The notes under the pieces are model-generated. The model made no database searches, was not told where the DNA came from, and worked only from the letters and a program-made list of their open reading frames with translations. The translations under genes were made by a program, and so were the position numbers. Shown piece after piece: positions 1 to 6,346 of a stretch of DNA of 12,048 nt; the first letter of the stretch is position 1; every line of letters begins with the position of its first letter. Source of the DNA: F23-B02 sp963590435 (GTDB taxonomy: Bacteria > Bacillota > Clostridia > Oscillospirales > Oscillospiraceae); NCBI GenBank assembly GCA_963590435.1, contig CAVAPG010000054.1, forward strand, positions 1 to 12,048, read 5' to 3'.

Positions 1-55
1 GAGCAGCTGATTTGTAATCAGCAGGTCGGGGGTTCGAGTCCGTCCACCAGCTCCA
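1..55 (+). tRNA. tRNA-Thr (UGU), 3' part only
   Basis: The window opens inside this tRNA; the acceptor 5' strand and most of the D arm lie upstream. The anticodon stem is 6-10/18-22 around a seven-base loop, with anticodon TGT at 13-15, so it reads ACN threonine codons, mainly ACA. The T arm has the canonical GTTCGA core at 32-37. The acceptor 3' strand CACCAGC (45-51) is followed by discriminator T52 and an encoded CCA (53-55). The T stem, GGGGG against CCGTC, contains one G-G mismatch; I believe this is common in clostridial tRNA-Thr and do not read it as a pseudogene sign. Confidence 0.93.
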
Positions 56-83
56 CCGATATTGAATTTAATAGTCTGTATTT

Positions 84-168
84 GGGGGATTTCCCGAGTG
101 GCCAAAGGGGACAGACTGTAAATCTGCTGGCAATGCCTTCGGTGGTTCGAATCCACCATCCCCCACCA
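84..168 (+). tRNA. tRNA-Tyr (GUA)
   Basis: This is a complete class II tRNA of 85 bases including the encoded CCA. The acceptor stem GGGGGAT (84-90) pairs fully with ATCCCCC (158-164); A165 is the discriminator and CCA is 166-168. Anticodon GTA is at 118-120. A long variable arm lies before the T arm GGTGG/CCACC (141-145/153-157). The base at the wobble position is a G in a GUN anticodon, so this tRNA is a normal queuosine substrate. It lies 28 bases after tRNA-Thr with no terminator between them, so the two are probably co-transcribed. Confidence 0.97.
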
Positions 169-172
169 AAAG

Positions 173-199
173 CCTTCGCACAGTGTGCGGAGGTTTTTT
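173..199 (+). terminator. Rho-independent terminator of the tRNA-Thr/Tyr unit
   Basis: A 9-bp stem (173-181 with 185-193, one G-U pair) closes a three-base loop and is followed by six T residues (194-199). It begins four bases after the CCA end of tRNA-Tyr. Confidence 0.9.
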
Positions 200-252
200 G
201 CTTATCATCCGTCAATCCGTATGTGATATGTGATTTGTGAGGTGTAACGAAA

Positions 253-681
253 ATGAATAATCAGAATAACTCGCTTGACAGATTCCTTGTGGCCCAGGAG
301 CATTCATACGATACGGCTCTGCGTGAGATACGCGCCGGGCATAAGCGCAGTCACTGGATGTGGTATATCTTTCCCCAGATTGCAGGCCTCGGCATGAGCT
401 ATACCGCGCAGCTTTATTCCATAAAGGACATCGATGAGGCGCGCAGTTATATAAGCCATCCCGTGCTCGGAGCACGTCTTATTGAGATATCCGAGGCACT
501 GCTGAAGACGGAAAGCTCGGATGCGACCGCCGTTATGGGTTATCCGGACGATCTGAAGCTCCGCTCATGCATGACGCTGTTTGCGCAGGTGTCGGACAAT
601 CCCGTGTTCAATGCCGTGCTCGAAAAATTCTACGGCGGCAAAGCCGATGTGCGCACGCTCTCGATTCTGCATCTTGCATGA
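253..681 (+). CDS. DUF1810 family protein
   Basis: The 142-residue product matches what I know of the DUF1810 family (about 140 residues, sometimes misnamed calpastatin). Characteristic stretches are the N-terminal DRFLVAQ segment (residues 9-15), the HWMWYIFPQ core (34-42), the SHPVLG segment (68-73), and the later DLKLRSCMTLF and near-C-terminal FYGGKAD/LSILH parts. The protein is cytosolic, with no signal peptide or membrane segment. The biochemical role of the family is unknown to me, so none is assigned. The ATG is preceded by GAGGTG (238-243) at a 9-base spacing, which supports this start. It follows the tRNA terminator and stands alone. No convincing promoter is visible; a weak TTGCTT (198-203) lies just after the terminator. 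Confidence 0.9.
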   Translation: MNNQNNSLDRFLVAQEHSYDTALREIRAGHKRSHWMWYIFPQIAGLGMSYTAQLYSIKDIDEARSYISHPVLGARLIEISEALLKTESSDATAVMGYPDDLKLRSCMTLFAQVSDNPVFNAVLEKFYGGKADVRTLSILHLA

Positions 682-703
682 ATTCACCGATATTACGCAC
701 AAA

Positions 704-720
704 TTAACGGAAAATTAACA
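704..720 (+). promoter_or_regulatory. Paired TTAACR direct repeat upstream of the purine permease
   Basis: TTAACG (704-709), five bases, then TTAACA (715-720) give an 11-bp period. This arrangement resembles the PhoP-type direct repeat of Bacillus, although only two units are clear. A similar pair occurs upstream of cstA. Low-complexity AT-rich sequence could produce it by chance. Confidence 0.25.
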
Positions 721-734
721 CATGTTTTTCTTAC

Positions 735-769
735 TATCCGCGAATTGACATTTCCGCCGTTCGCGGATA
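735..769. promoter_or_regulatory. 10-bp perfect inverted repeat, candidate operator
   Basis: TATCCGCGAA (735-744) and TTCGCGGATA (760-769) are exact reverse complements separated by 15 bases. The left arm abuts the -35 box, the right arm fills the end of the spacer and covers the first two bases of the -10 box. Because both arms lie upstream of the expected transcription start, this is best read as a DNA-binding site, probably for a repressor. The regulator is not identified. Confidence 0.6.
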
Positions 770-773
770 TAGT
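745..773 (+). promoter_or_regulatory. Sigma-A promoter of the purine permease gene
   Basis: A consensus -35 TTGACA (745-750), a 17-base spacer and TATAGT (768-773) form a near-perfect housekeeping promoter. Transcription would start around 780, giving a leader of roughly 65 bases. Confidence 0.85.
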
Positions 774-790
774 ATCGTCTGTTGCTTTTT

Positions 791-813
791 TCGGGTCGAG
801 TCAATCGGCCCGA
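791..813 (+). promoter_or_regulatory. 5' leader hairpin of the permease mRNA
   Basis: An 8-bp stem with one G-U pair (791-798 with 806-813) and a seven-base loop lies in the predicted leader, 21 bases upstream of the ribosome site. It has no T run after it and shows no purine-riboswitch core, so it may only stabilise the mRNA. Confidence 0.35.
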
Positions 814-844
814 TAGCTATGTAATTAAACACAAGGAGAGTACT

Positions 845-2266
845 ATGGAGAAGATATTCAAGCTGAAGGAAAACGGTACGACCGCCAAGACCGAGATACT
901 TGCCGGAATAACCACCTTCATGACCATGGCGTATATCATCGCACTCAACCCAAACCTGCTTACAAACTTCGCAACCGGAACTCCGCTGTGGAACGCGGTG
1001 TTCATGGCAACCTGCATAGCCTCGGCAATAGGCATGCTCGTCATGGCATTTGCTGCAAACAAGCCCTTCGCAATGGCACCGGGCATGGGACTCAACAGCT
1101 TTTTCGCCGTCGTCGTCGCAAACATTGCGGCTCTTTCGGGCCTGAGCTATGAGGAGGCATTCCCTGCGGCAATGTGCATCATCCTCGTCGAGGGCATTTT
1201 CTTCATCATCCTGACCATATTCTCCATCCGTGAGAAGATAGTCGAGGCCATACCCTTCGGCATCCGCATCGGCATAACCCCCGCAATCGGACTTATGCTG
1301 CTTAACATAGGCTTCGGCTCAAACGCCGGAATCTACAGCGAAAACGGCGGCCCGTTCTATGTCCTGTCGACGTTCTTCGGAAGCCTTTCACCTGCAGTTG
1401 CGCAGGATACCGTCGGCAGTGCGTATCCGCAGATGGTGCTCTATGTCGTCACCATGCTCGTGGGCGTGTTCGCAATTGTCATCCTCAATCACCACAAGGT
1501 CAGAGCATCCGTAATCCTCGGCATGTTCATCTCCTGCATAATCTACTGGGGCGGAAGCTTCATCTTCCTCGATACCAATCCGTTTGAGTCGCTTGCAACG
1601 GCATCGTTTGTTCCGCCGCTTTCGGATATGCTCAACACCACCTTCTTTAAATTCGACTTCAAGACCTTCATAAGCATCGGCTGGTTCACCGCCATCGCAC
1701 TTGTCATCACCTTCTGTATGATCGATATGTTCGACACCATCGGAACCCTCGTCGGCACCGCCGCACGCGCAAATATGCTCGACGCCGACGGAAACATGCC
1801 GCAAATGAAAGAGGCACTGATGGCAGACGCCATCGGCACGGTCGCAGGCGCATGCCTTGGAACATCGACCGTTACGACATTTATCGAATCCGGCTCCGGA
1901 GTTGAGGCAGGCGGCCGCACAGGACTTACATCGCTGACTACAGCCGTTTTGTTCCTGCTTTGCATGTTCATCGCACCTATCGCCGCCGTGATACCCGCCC
2001 CTGCAACCAGTGCCGCGCTTATCTATGTCGGCATTCTTATGCTCAGCGGACTTAAAAAGGTCGACTGGGACGACATTCTTCAGGTCATCCCCGTATCGCT
2101 CATGCTCATCTTCATGCCGATCACCGGCTCAATCGGCCACGGCATAGGCATGGCGCTTATCTCCTACTCCGTCGTGGCACTGTTTACCGGCAAGGCAAAG
2201 CAGGTCTCGGTTCTCACATATGTTCTTTCGGCACTGTTCCTGCTTAAGTTCTTCGTGGTAGTCTGA
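845..2266 (+). CDS. NCS2-family purine permease, AzgA/PbuG type
   Basis: The 473-residue integral membrane protein belongs to the AzgA/PbuG branch of the NCS2 nucleobase transporters, which import hypoxanthine, guanine or adenine by proton symport. Visible signatures are FMTMAYII near residues 25-32, MAPGMGLNSFF at 77-87, FDTIGTLVG at 296-304 and GTSTVTTFIESGSG at 339-352. By family analogy N84, D297 and E348 are likely substrate-site residues. Hydrophobic segments run the whole length, as expected for the 14-helix fold. The start at ATG 845 is chosen because AGGAGAG (834-840) precedes it; an in-frame TTG at 782 is too close to the predicted transcription start. Which purine is preferred cannot be read from sequence. 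It is a single-gene unit with its own promoter, candidate operator and terminator. Confidence 0.93.
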   Translation: MEKIFKLKENGTTAKTEILAGITTFMTMAYIIALNPNLLTNFATGTPLWNAVFMATCIASAIGMLVMAFAANKPFAMAPGMGLNSFFAVVVANIAALSGLSYEEAFPAAMCIILVEGIFFIILTIFSIREKIVEAIPFGIRIGITPAIGLMLLNIGFGSNAGIYSENGGPFYVLSTFFGSLSPAVAQDTVGSAYPQMVLYVVTMLVGVFAIVILNHHKVRASVILGMFISCIIYWGGSFIFLDTNPFESLATASFVPPLSDMLNTTFFKFDFKTFISIGWFTAIALVITFCMIDMFDTIGTLVGTAARANMLDADGNMPQMKEALMADAIGTVAGACLGTSTVTTFIESGSGVEAGGRTGLTSLTTAVLFLLCMFIAPIAAVIPAPATSAALIYVGILMLSGLKKVDWDDILQVIPVSLMLIFMPITGSIGHGIGMALISYSVVALFTGKAKQVSVLTYVLSALFLLKFFVVV

Positions 2267-2294
2267 TTAATTAAATAAACTTTATCTTTTCACC

Positions 2295-2328
2295 TCACCG
2301 GCGACCCAAACGGCTGCCGGTGATTTTT
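2295..2328 (+). terminator. Rho-independent terminator after the purine permease
   Basis: TCACCGGC (2295-2302) pairs with GCCGGTGA (2316-2323) over a 13-base loop, followed by five T residues (2324-2328). Confidence 0.88.
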
Positions 2329-2690
2329 CATATCCGGTGCGTCGCAGTTATCACTCATTTGCATTGCTCCGTAAATTAAATTATGCAATTGCATTTGGCG
2401 ATTATGATAATACACGCGAATGCATAATATGTCAAGAGCTTTTTATTAGTTTTTTTATAAACGAAAAATCAAGTCCGTTAATAACATGTCAATATGTCGC
2501 TCAATAGGCGCAATTATGGCGGCCAAGAGGGGGGATACAGCGCTAACTGCGTATTTTTTGGTGCAATTTGACGATTTTTTGGGCTATATTTTTGTAACAT
2601 CTCATAATTGTATCTTGGGGGCAATAGTAATAAAATTTGAGGCGGTGGAAATGTATCTTCACCGAAATATTGTTTAATAATTTTTTTCAT
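2329..2690. other. AT-rich intergenic region before gdhA
   Basis: About 360 bases without a supportable gene. It contains a 12-bp perfect palindrome, ATGCAATTGCAT (2383-2394), and related TGCAT words at 2359-2364 and 2420-2425, about 30 bp either side. A 63-codon open frame at 2486-2677 lacks a ribosome site. A TTGACG at 2568-2573 has no good -10 partner, while TTGGGC (2579-2584) with CATAAT (2603-2608) is only a weak candidate promoter. The gdhA promoter therefore remains unplaced. Confidence 0.5.
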
Positions 2691-2705
2691 AGGAGAGAAA
2701 AAGCA

Positions 2706-4052
2706 ATGATTACTAACGAATACCTTCAGCGCGTTCTTGCGGATGTTCAGAAGAACCATCCCGGTGAGCCCGAGTTCCTTCAGGCAGTCGAAGAGATCTT
2801 CGAGAGCCTTCAGCTCGTCGTTCCCAAGCATCCCGAATGGGAAGCAGCAGGCCTCATCGAGCGTTTCGTAGAGCCTGAGCGCGTTATCATGTTCCGTGTT
2901 CCCTGGGTTGACGACAACGGCAAGGTTCAGGTAAACCGCGGCTACCGTGTACAGTTCAACTCCGCAATCGGACCTTACAAGGGCGGTCTTCGCTTCCATC
3001 CTTCAGTCAACCTTTCCATCGTTAAGTTCCTCGGCTTCGAGCAGATCCTCAAGAACTCCCTGACCACCCTCCCCATGGGCGGCGGCAAGGGCGGCTCCGA
3101 CTTCGACCCGAAGGGCAAGTCCGATGCTGAGGTTATGCGTTTCTGCCAGAGCTTCATCACCGAGCTGTACCGTCACATCGGCCAGTTCACCGATACTCCT
3201 GCCGGCGACATCGGTGTCGGCGCTCGTGAGATCGGCTTCATGTACGGCCAGTACAAGAAGATCGTCGACCGCTTTGAGGGCGGCGTCCTGACCGGCAAGG
3301 GCCTCACCTACGGCGGCTCCCTGGCTCGTACCCAGGCTACCGGCTACGGCATCTGCTACTTCTCCGACGAAGTTCTGCATTACCACAACAAGTCCTTCGA
3401 GGGACAGACCGTTGTTATCTCCGGCTCCGGCAACGTTGCTCAGTACGCAGCAGAAAAGTGCATCGAGCTCGGCGGCAAGGTCGTTGCAATGAGCGACTCC
3501 AAGGGCTATATCTATGATCCCAACGGCATCAACCTCGAAGTCCTCTTCGACATCAAGCAGAAGAGAAGAGCTCGCATCTCCGTCTATGCTGACGAGGTTC
3601 CCGGCTCCCAGTATGTTGAAGGCTGCAAGAACATTTGGAACGTAAAGTGCGACATCGCTATGCCTTGCGCATCTCAGAACGAGATGGATCTTGAAGGCGC
3701 AAAGGCCCTCATCGCAAACGGTGCATTCGCAGTGTTCGAAGGCGCAAACATGCCTCTGACTCCGGAAGCAATCGAAGCAGTCAACGCAGCAGGCCTGCTC
3801 TACACCCCGGGCAAGGCTTCCAATGCAGGCGGTGTTGCTACCTCCGGTCTTGAGATGAGCCAGAACTCCATGCGTTACAGCTGGACCTTCGAAGAAGTCG
3901 ACGCAAAACTCAAGGGCATCATGCAGAGCATCTTCCAGGAGTGCCTGAAGGCTTCCATCGAGTGCGGCAAGCCCGGCGACATGATGGTCGGCGCAAACGT
4001 TGCAGGCTTCCTCAAGGTTGCTGATGCAATGATGGCACAGGGCATCGTCTGA
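2706..4052 (+). CDS. gdhA: Glutamate dehydrogenase, family I, probably NADP-dependent
   Basis: The 448-residue enzyme interconverts glutamate with 2-oxoglutarate and ammonia in the cytosol and is normally a homohexamer. Length and alignment match the ~450-residue clostridial and E. coli type. The substrate domain carries YKGG (K92) and LPMGGGKGG, whose K128 is the expected catalytic lysine, and PAGDIG with D168. The Rossmann domain has GSGNVAQ (240-246). The following strand ends in SDSKG (263-267), as in NADP-specific E. coli GdhA, unlike the NAD-specific C. symbiosum enzyme, which is the basis for the cofactor call. ATG 2706 follows AGGAGAG (2691-2697) by 8 bases. Lysine codons are AAG almost throughout, with one AAA seen, which suggests very high expression. 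It is a monocistronic unit closed by a strong terminator. Confidence 0.97.
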   Translation: MITNEYLQRVLADVQKNHPGEPEFLQAVEEIFESLQLVVPKHPEWEAAGLIERFVEPERVIMFRVPWVDDNGKVQVNRGYRVQFNSAIGPYKGGLRFHPSVNLSIVKFLGFEQILKNSLTTLPMGGGKGGSDFDPKGKSDAEVMRFCQSFITELYRHIGQFTDTPAGDIGVGAREIGFMYGQYKKIVDRFEGGVLTGKGLTYGGSLARTQATGYGICYFSDEVLHYHNKSFEGQTVVISGSGNVAQYAAEKCIELGGKVVAMSDSKGYIYDPNGINLEVLFDIKQKRRARISVYADEVPGSQYVEGCKNIWNVKCDIAMPCASQNEMDLEGAKALIANGAFAVFEGANMPLTPEAIEAVNAAGLLYTPGKASNAGGVATSGLEMSQNSMRYSWTFEEVDAKLKGIMQSIFQECLKASIECGKPGDMMVGANVAGFLKVADAMMAQGIV

Positions 4053-4076
4053 TTCCCGAAAACAAAGCAATAAACT

Positions 4077-4107
4077 ACGGAGAGTGCGTTTCGCACTCTC
4101 CGTTTTT
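4077..4107 (+). terminator. Rho-independent terminator of gdhA
   Basis: A perfect 12-bp stem (4077-4088 with 4092-4103) with a TTT loop runs into a five-T tract (4103-4107). It is one of the strongest terminators in the window, consistent with a highly expressed gene. Confidence 0.93.
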
Positions 4108-4109
4108 CG

Positions 4110-4138
4110 TTGCAAATTCATGCAGGCCGTTGTAAAAT
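4110..4138 (+). promoter_or_regulatory. Predicted promoter of gluQ
   Basis: TTGCAA (4110-4115), 17 bases and TAAAAT (4133-4138) lie directly after the gdhA terminator, suggesting independent transcription of gluQ with a leader of about 75 bases. Confidence 0.55.
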
Positions 4139-4218
4139 TATCGAAGAAAATGCCGGTGCTCGGCAGAAGGATTTAAATTTTACAGCCGAAGATTGTTCGG
4201 TTCGGCGTTGGTGGTAAT

Positions 4219-5142
4219 ATGGGCGTTAATCATGGCGTGACGGGAAGATTTGCCCCGTCACCGAGCGGACAGCTTCATATCGGAAATCTGGCGACAAGTC
4301 TTCTGACATGGCTTGACGCAAGAAGCTCGGGCGGACGGCTTATATTCCGCATGGAGGATCTTGATCCCGACCGCAGCAGCCTTGAGTGCGCAACAGGCAT
4401 AGCCGATGCACTCAAAGCTTTGGGACTTGACTGGGACGAGGGATATCCGGGCGAGGACTATTGCCAGAGCAGACGAGGTGATAAATACGACGAGGTCTTT
4501 GAGCTCCTGCTTCACAGCGATATGCTCTATCCCTGCTATTGCAGCAGAAGTGAGCGCCTGGCGGCCTCGGCGCCGCATCCGGGTGAGCAGCACCGTGACC
4601 CGAGCTGCAGATGCAGATATCTGAGCGCCGCACAAAGGCGTGAGCTTGAGCGCTCGGGAAAGCGGGCCGCGTGGAAGATAAAGGTCCCCGATGCTGTTAT
4701 TGAATTCAGCGACGGACTTTTCGGAAAACGCACCGAAAACCTTGCCGATACGGGAGATTTTATAATAAAACGCTCCGACGGCGTTTATGCCTACCAGCTT
4801 GCCGTTTCGTTTGACGATGCCGACATGGGAGTTACTCGCGTCGTGCGCGGGCGTGATCTTATAAGCTCAACGGCGCGGCAGATATGGCTTATATCCGAGC
4901 TCGGCGGCATTGTGCCGCAGTATATTCACGCGCCGCTCATAGTCGGCGCCGACGGCAGGAAGCTGTCAAAGCGTTACGGGGATACGACGGCGCAGCAGCT
5001 TCTGCAAAGGCATACACCGGAGGAGATAATCGGCTATCTTGCCGGACTTGTCGGCATTTCCGACGGCTCGCCGTGTACGGCATCGGAGCTTCTGCCGGAC
5101 TTTGAGTGGGAAAAAGTCAGAAAAGATGATATTAGAATCTGA
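4219..5142 (+). CDS. gluQ: Glutamyl-Q tRNA(Asp) synthetase
   Basis: The 307-residue protein is a glutamyl-tRNA synthetase paralogue without an anticodon-binding domain. The family attaches glutamate to the queuosine base at position 34 of tRNA-Asp. The class I catalytic signatures are present: FAPSPSGQLHIGN (11-23) with the HIGH-like HIGN, and KLSKR (248-252) in place of KMSKS. The RMEDLDPDR stretch (44-52) is typical of the GluRS fold. Cysteines C106 and C108, followed by C130 and C132, mark the zinc-binding insert. The length of about 300 residues excludes a full GluRS. The start ATG 4219 has only a weak GGTGG upstream, so translation may be modest, but the conserved block begins eight codons in and no better start is visible. 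Confidence 0.93.
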   Translation: MGVNHGVTGRFAPSPSGQLHIGNLATSLLTWLDARSSGGRLIFRMEDLDPDRSSLECATGIADALKALGLDWDEGYPGEDYCQSRRGDKYDEVFELLLHSDMLYPCYCSRSERLAASAPHPGEQHRDPSCRCRYLSAAQRRELERSGKRAAWKIKVPDAVIEFSDGLFGKRTENLADTGDFIIKRSDGVYAYQLAVSFDDADMGVTRVVRGRDLISSTARQIWLISELGGIVPQYIHAPLIVGADGRKLSKRYGDTTAQQLLQRHTPEEIIGYLAGLVGISDGSPCTASELLPDFEWEKVRKDDIRI

Positions 5143-5172
5143 AAAAACGAGGTCTTAATTGACCTCGTTTTT
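5143..5172. terminator. Bidirectional terminator between convergent gluQ and the phosphatase gene
   Basis: A perfect 12-bp stem (5143-5154 with 5161-5172) with a six-base loop has A residues on its left and T residues on its right, so it can terminate both strands. It starts immediately after the gluQ stop and ends four bases before the stop of the minus-strand phosphatase gene. Confidence 0.92.
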
Positions 5173-5176
5173 CGTA

Positions 5177-6346
5177 TCAGAAATCGTAAATTTTAACCCG
5201 CTTGCCCATTTTTCTGAGATTTTTCGAAAGCTGCTTGAGTATCTGCATCTTGACATTGAAGTTAATCGGAAGGTCGGCGTGTGCGGGGTTTGCGGCGTGA
5301 CCGATGAACATGTTTATATCCGTTGCCTCTTCAAAGAGAATGCGCGCGGCGATCGATGCACCGTCTTTTTTGTAATACCATTTTTCAAAGCTCCTGTTAT
5401 CCTCGACGTACTCCTTGGAGTAGGCCAGTATGCGGTCGACGGTTATGATGCCCTCTGTTGCAAGATCCACGCCGTCAATGTGCGATATGGGCGGAATGTC
5501 GGGGTCGGGGGTGCTGAAATCGGTGTGAACCGCGGTGTGCAGATATTCTGCGGCAATTTTCGATGTCGTGCCGCCGCAGGTGATGTGTTTGCCCTCTTTT
5601 GCGAAAAACAGTGCCATCATGCGATGATTGTCATCGATGCTCTCCGGCGGACCGACAGCAATGTTGACGGTCTGCCTCTGGCGGATTTTCACAACGCACA
5701 CTGTTGCGTCATCAAAGGGCTTTCCGCCGTAGAGCTTGTTGACCTCCTCCATGAGAATGTTCGACAGAACATTTGCAGTCAGCCCGGAATCGCTCAGCGG
5801 CGCCATAAAATCGGCAATGGCCTGCCTGTCCCATGAGGTGTTGAGCACACCGTTATCGCTGGCATAGGGCACCCCGTCGGACATTGCGATGAAAACATCG
5901 CCGTCGCACAGCTCAACGCTTGAGCGGTATATGGTCTTCTCGCCGATGGTTATCTCCGAAAGCGGAAATTCATAAAGCTGCTCCTTGCGAAGCAGTATGA
6001 CATTCGGATTTTCATACTGGATTACATCCGCGTGAGTGCTGTCGTCCAGCTTTATGATGGTGAAGGTCGAAAATGCGGTCTTTCTCTCCGAGCATACGGG
6101 AAGCGTGTCGGCAATGGTCTCGACGGCATCGCGGATGTCAAGGTCCGCGGCGAGCATGGTGGAAATTATCGTTGAGGTAAGCGTGGACAGTATATTTGCC
6201 TTAACTCCGCTGCCGAGTCCGTCGGCGAGGACAACAATGGTGTTGTTTTCGTTTTCGACAACCTCAACGTGATCGCCGCACAGCTGTTCGCCGTCGTGAT
6301 TGAGACTCATGTATGCGACTTCGCTGCAAAGATTATTTTTCTTCAA
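5177..6346 (-). CDS. SpoIIE-family PP2C-type serine/threonine phosphatase
   Basis: The 389-residue cytosolic protein has an N-terminal PP2C/SpoIIE domain (about 8-222). Metal-binding acidic positions are visible: D25 in CGDHVEV, D42 in ADGLGSG, D157 in MSDGVPY and D212-D213 in FDDATVCVV. Such enzymes remove phosphate from serine or threonine, often on anti-sigma antagonist proteins. Residues 230-389 form an extra domain with ITCGGTTSK (255-263) and IDGVDLATEG (290-299), seen in clostridial homologues beside hydrogenase-like genes but of unknown role to me. The start is TTG 6346, which overlaps the upstream hydrogenase gene by 14 bases and has AAGGAG ten bases before it. ATG 6310 is possible but would remove conserved N-terminal residues and lacks a ribosome site. 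There are no membrane segments, unlike sporulation SpoIIE. Confidence 0.88.
   Translation of the reverse strand: MKKNNLCSEVAYMSLNHDGEQLCGDHVEVVENENNTIVVLADGLGSGVKANILSTLTSTIISTMLAADLDIRDAVETIADTLPVCSERKTAFSTFTIIKLDDSTHADVIQYENPNVILLRKEQLYEFPLSEITIGEKTIYRSSVELCDGDVFIAMSDGVPYASDNGVLNTSWDRQAIADFMAPLSDSGLTANVLSNILMEEVNKLYGGKPFDDATVCVVKIRQRQTVNIAVGPPESIDDNHRMMALFFAKEGKHITCGGTTSKIAAEYLHTAVHTDFSTPDPDIPPISHIDGVDLATEGIITVDRILAYSKEYVEDNRSFEKWYYKKDGASIAARILFEEATDINMFIGHAANPAHADLPINFNVKMQILKQLSKNLRKMGKRVKIYDF

Noticed and set aside
28..44. Mismatch in the T stem of tRNA-Thr as a sign of a pseudogene
   Set aside because: All other visible elements, including the encoded CCA, are intact, and I recall this T stem as ordinary for clostridial tRNA-Thr.
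774..844. Purine or other riboswitch in the permease leader
   Set aside because: The leader is only about 65 bases and shows a single simple hairpin without the purine aptamer core or an expression-platform terminator.
2486..2677. 63-codon open frame between the purine permease and gdhA
   Set aside because: It has no ribosome site, its composition is like the surrounding AT-rich intergenic DNA, and its product resembles nothing I know.
3003..4121. Long minus-strand open frame (372 codons) antisense to gdhA
   Set aside because: It arises from the strong C- or G-ending codon bias of gdhA, which removes stops on the other strand; the product is low-complexity A/L/D/V-rich with no family resemblance.
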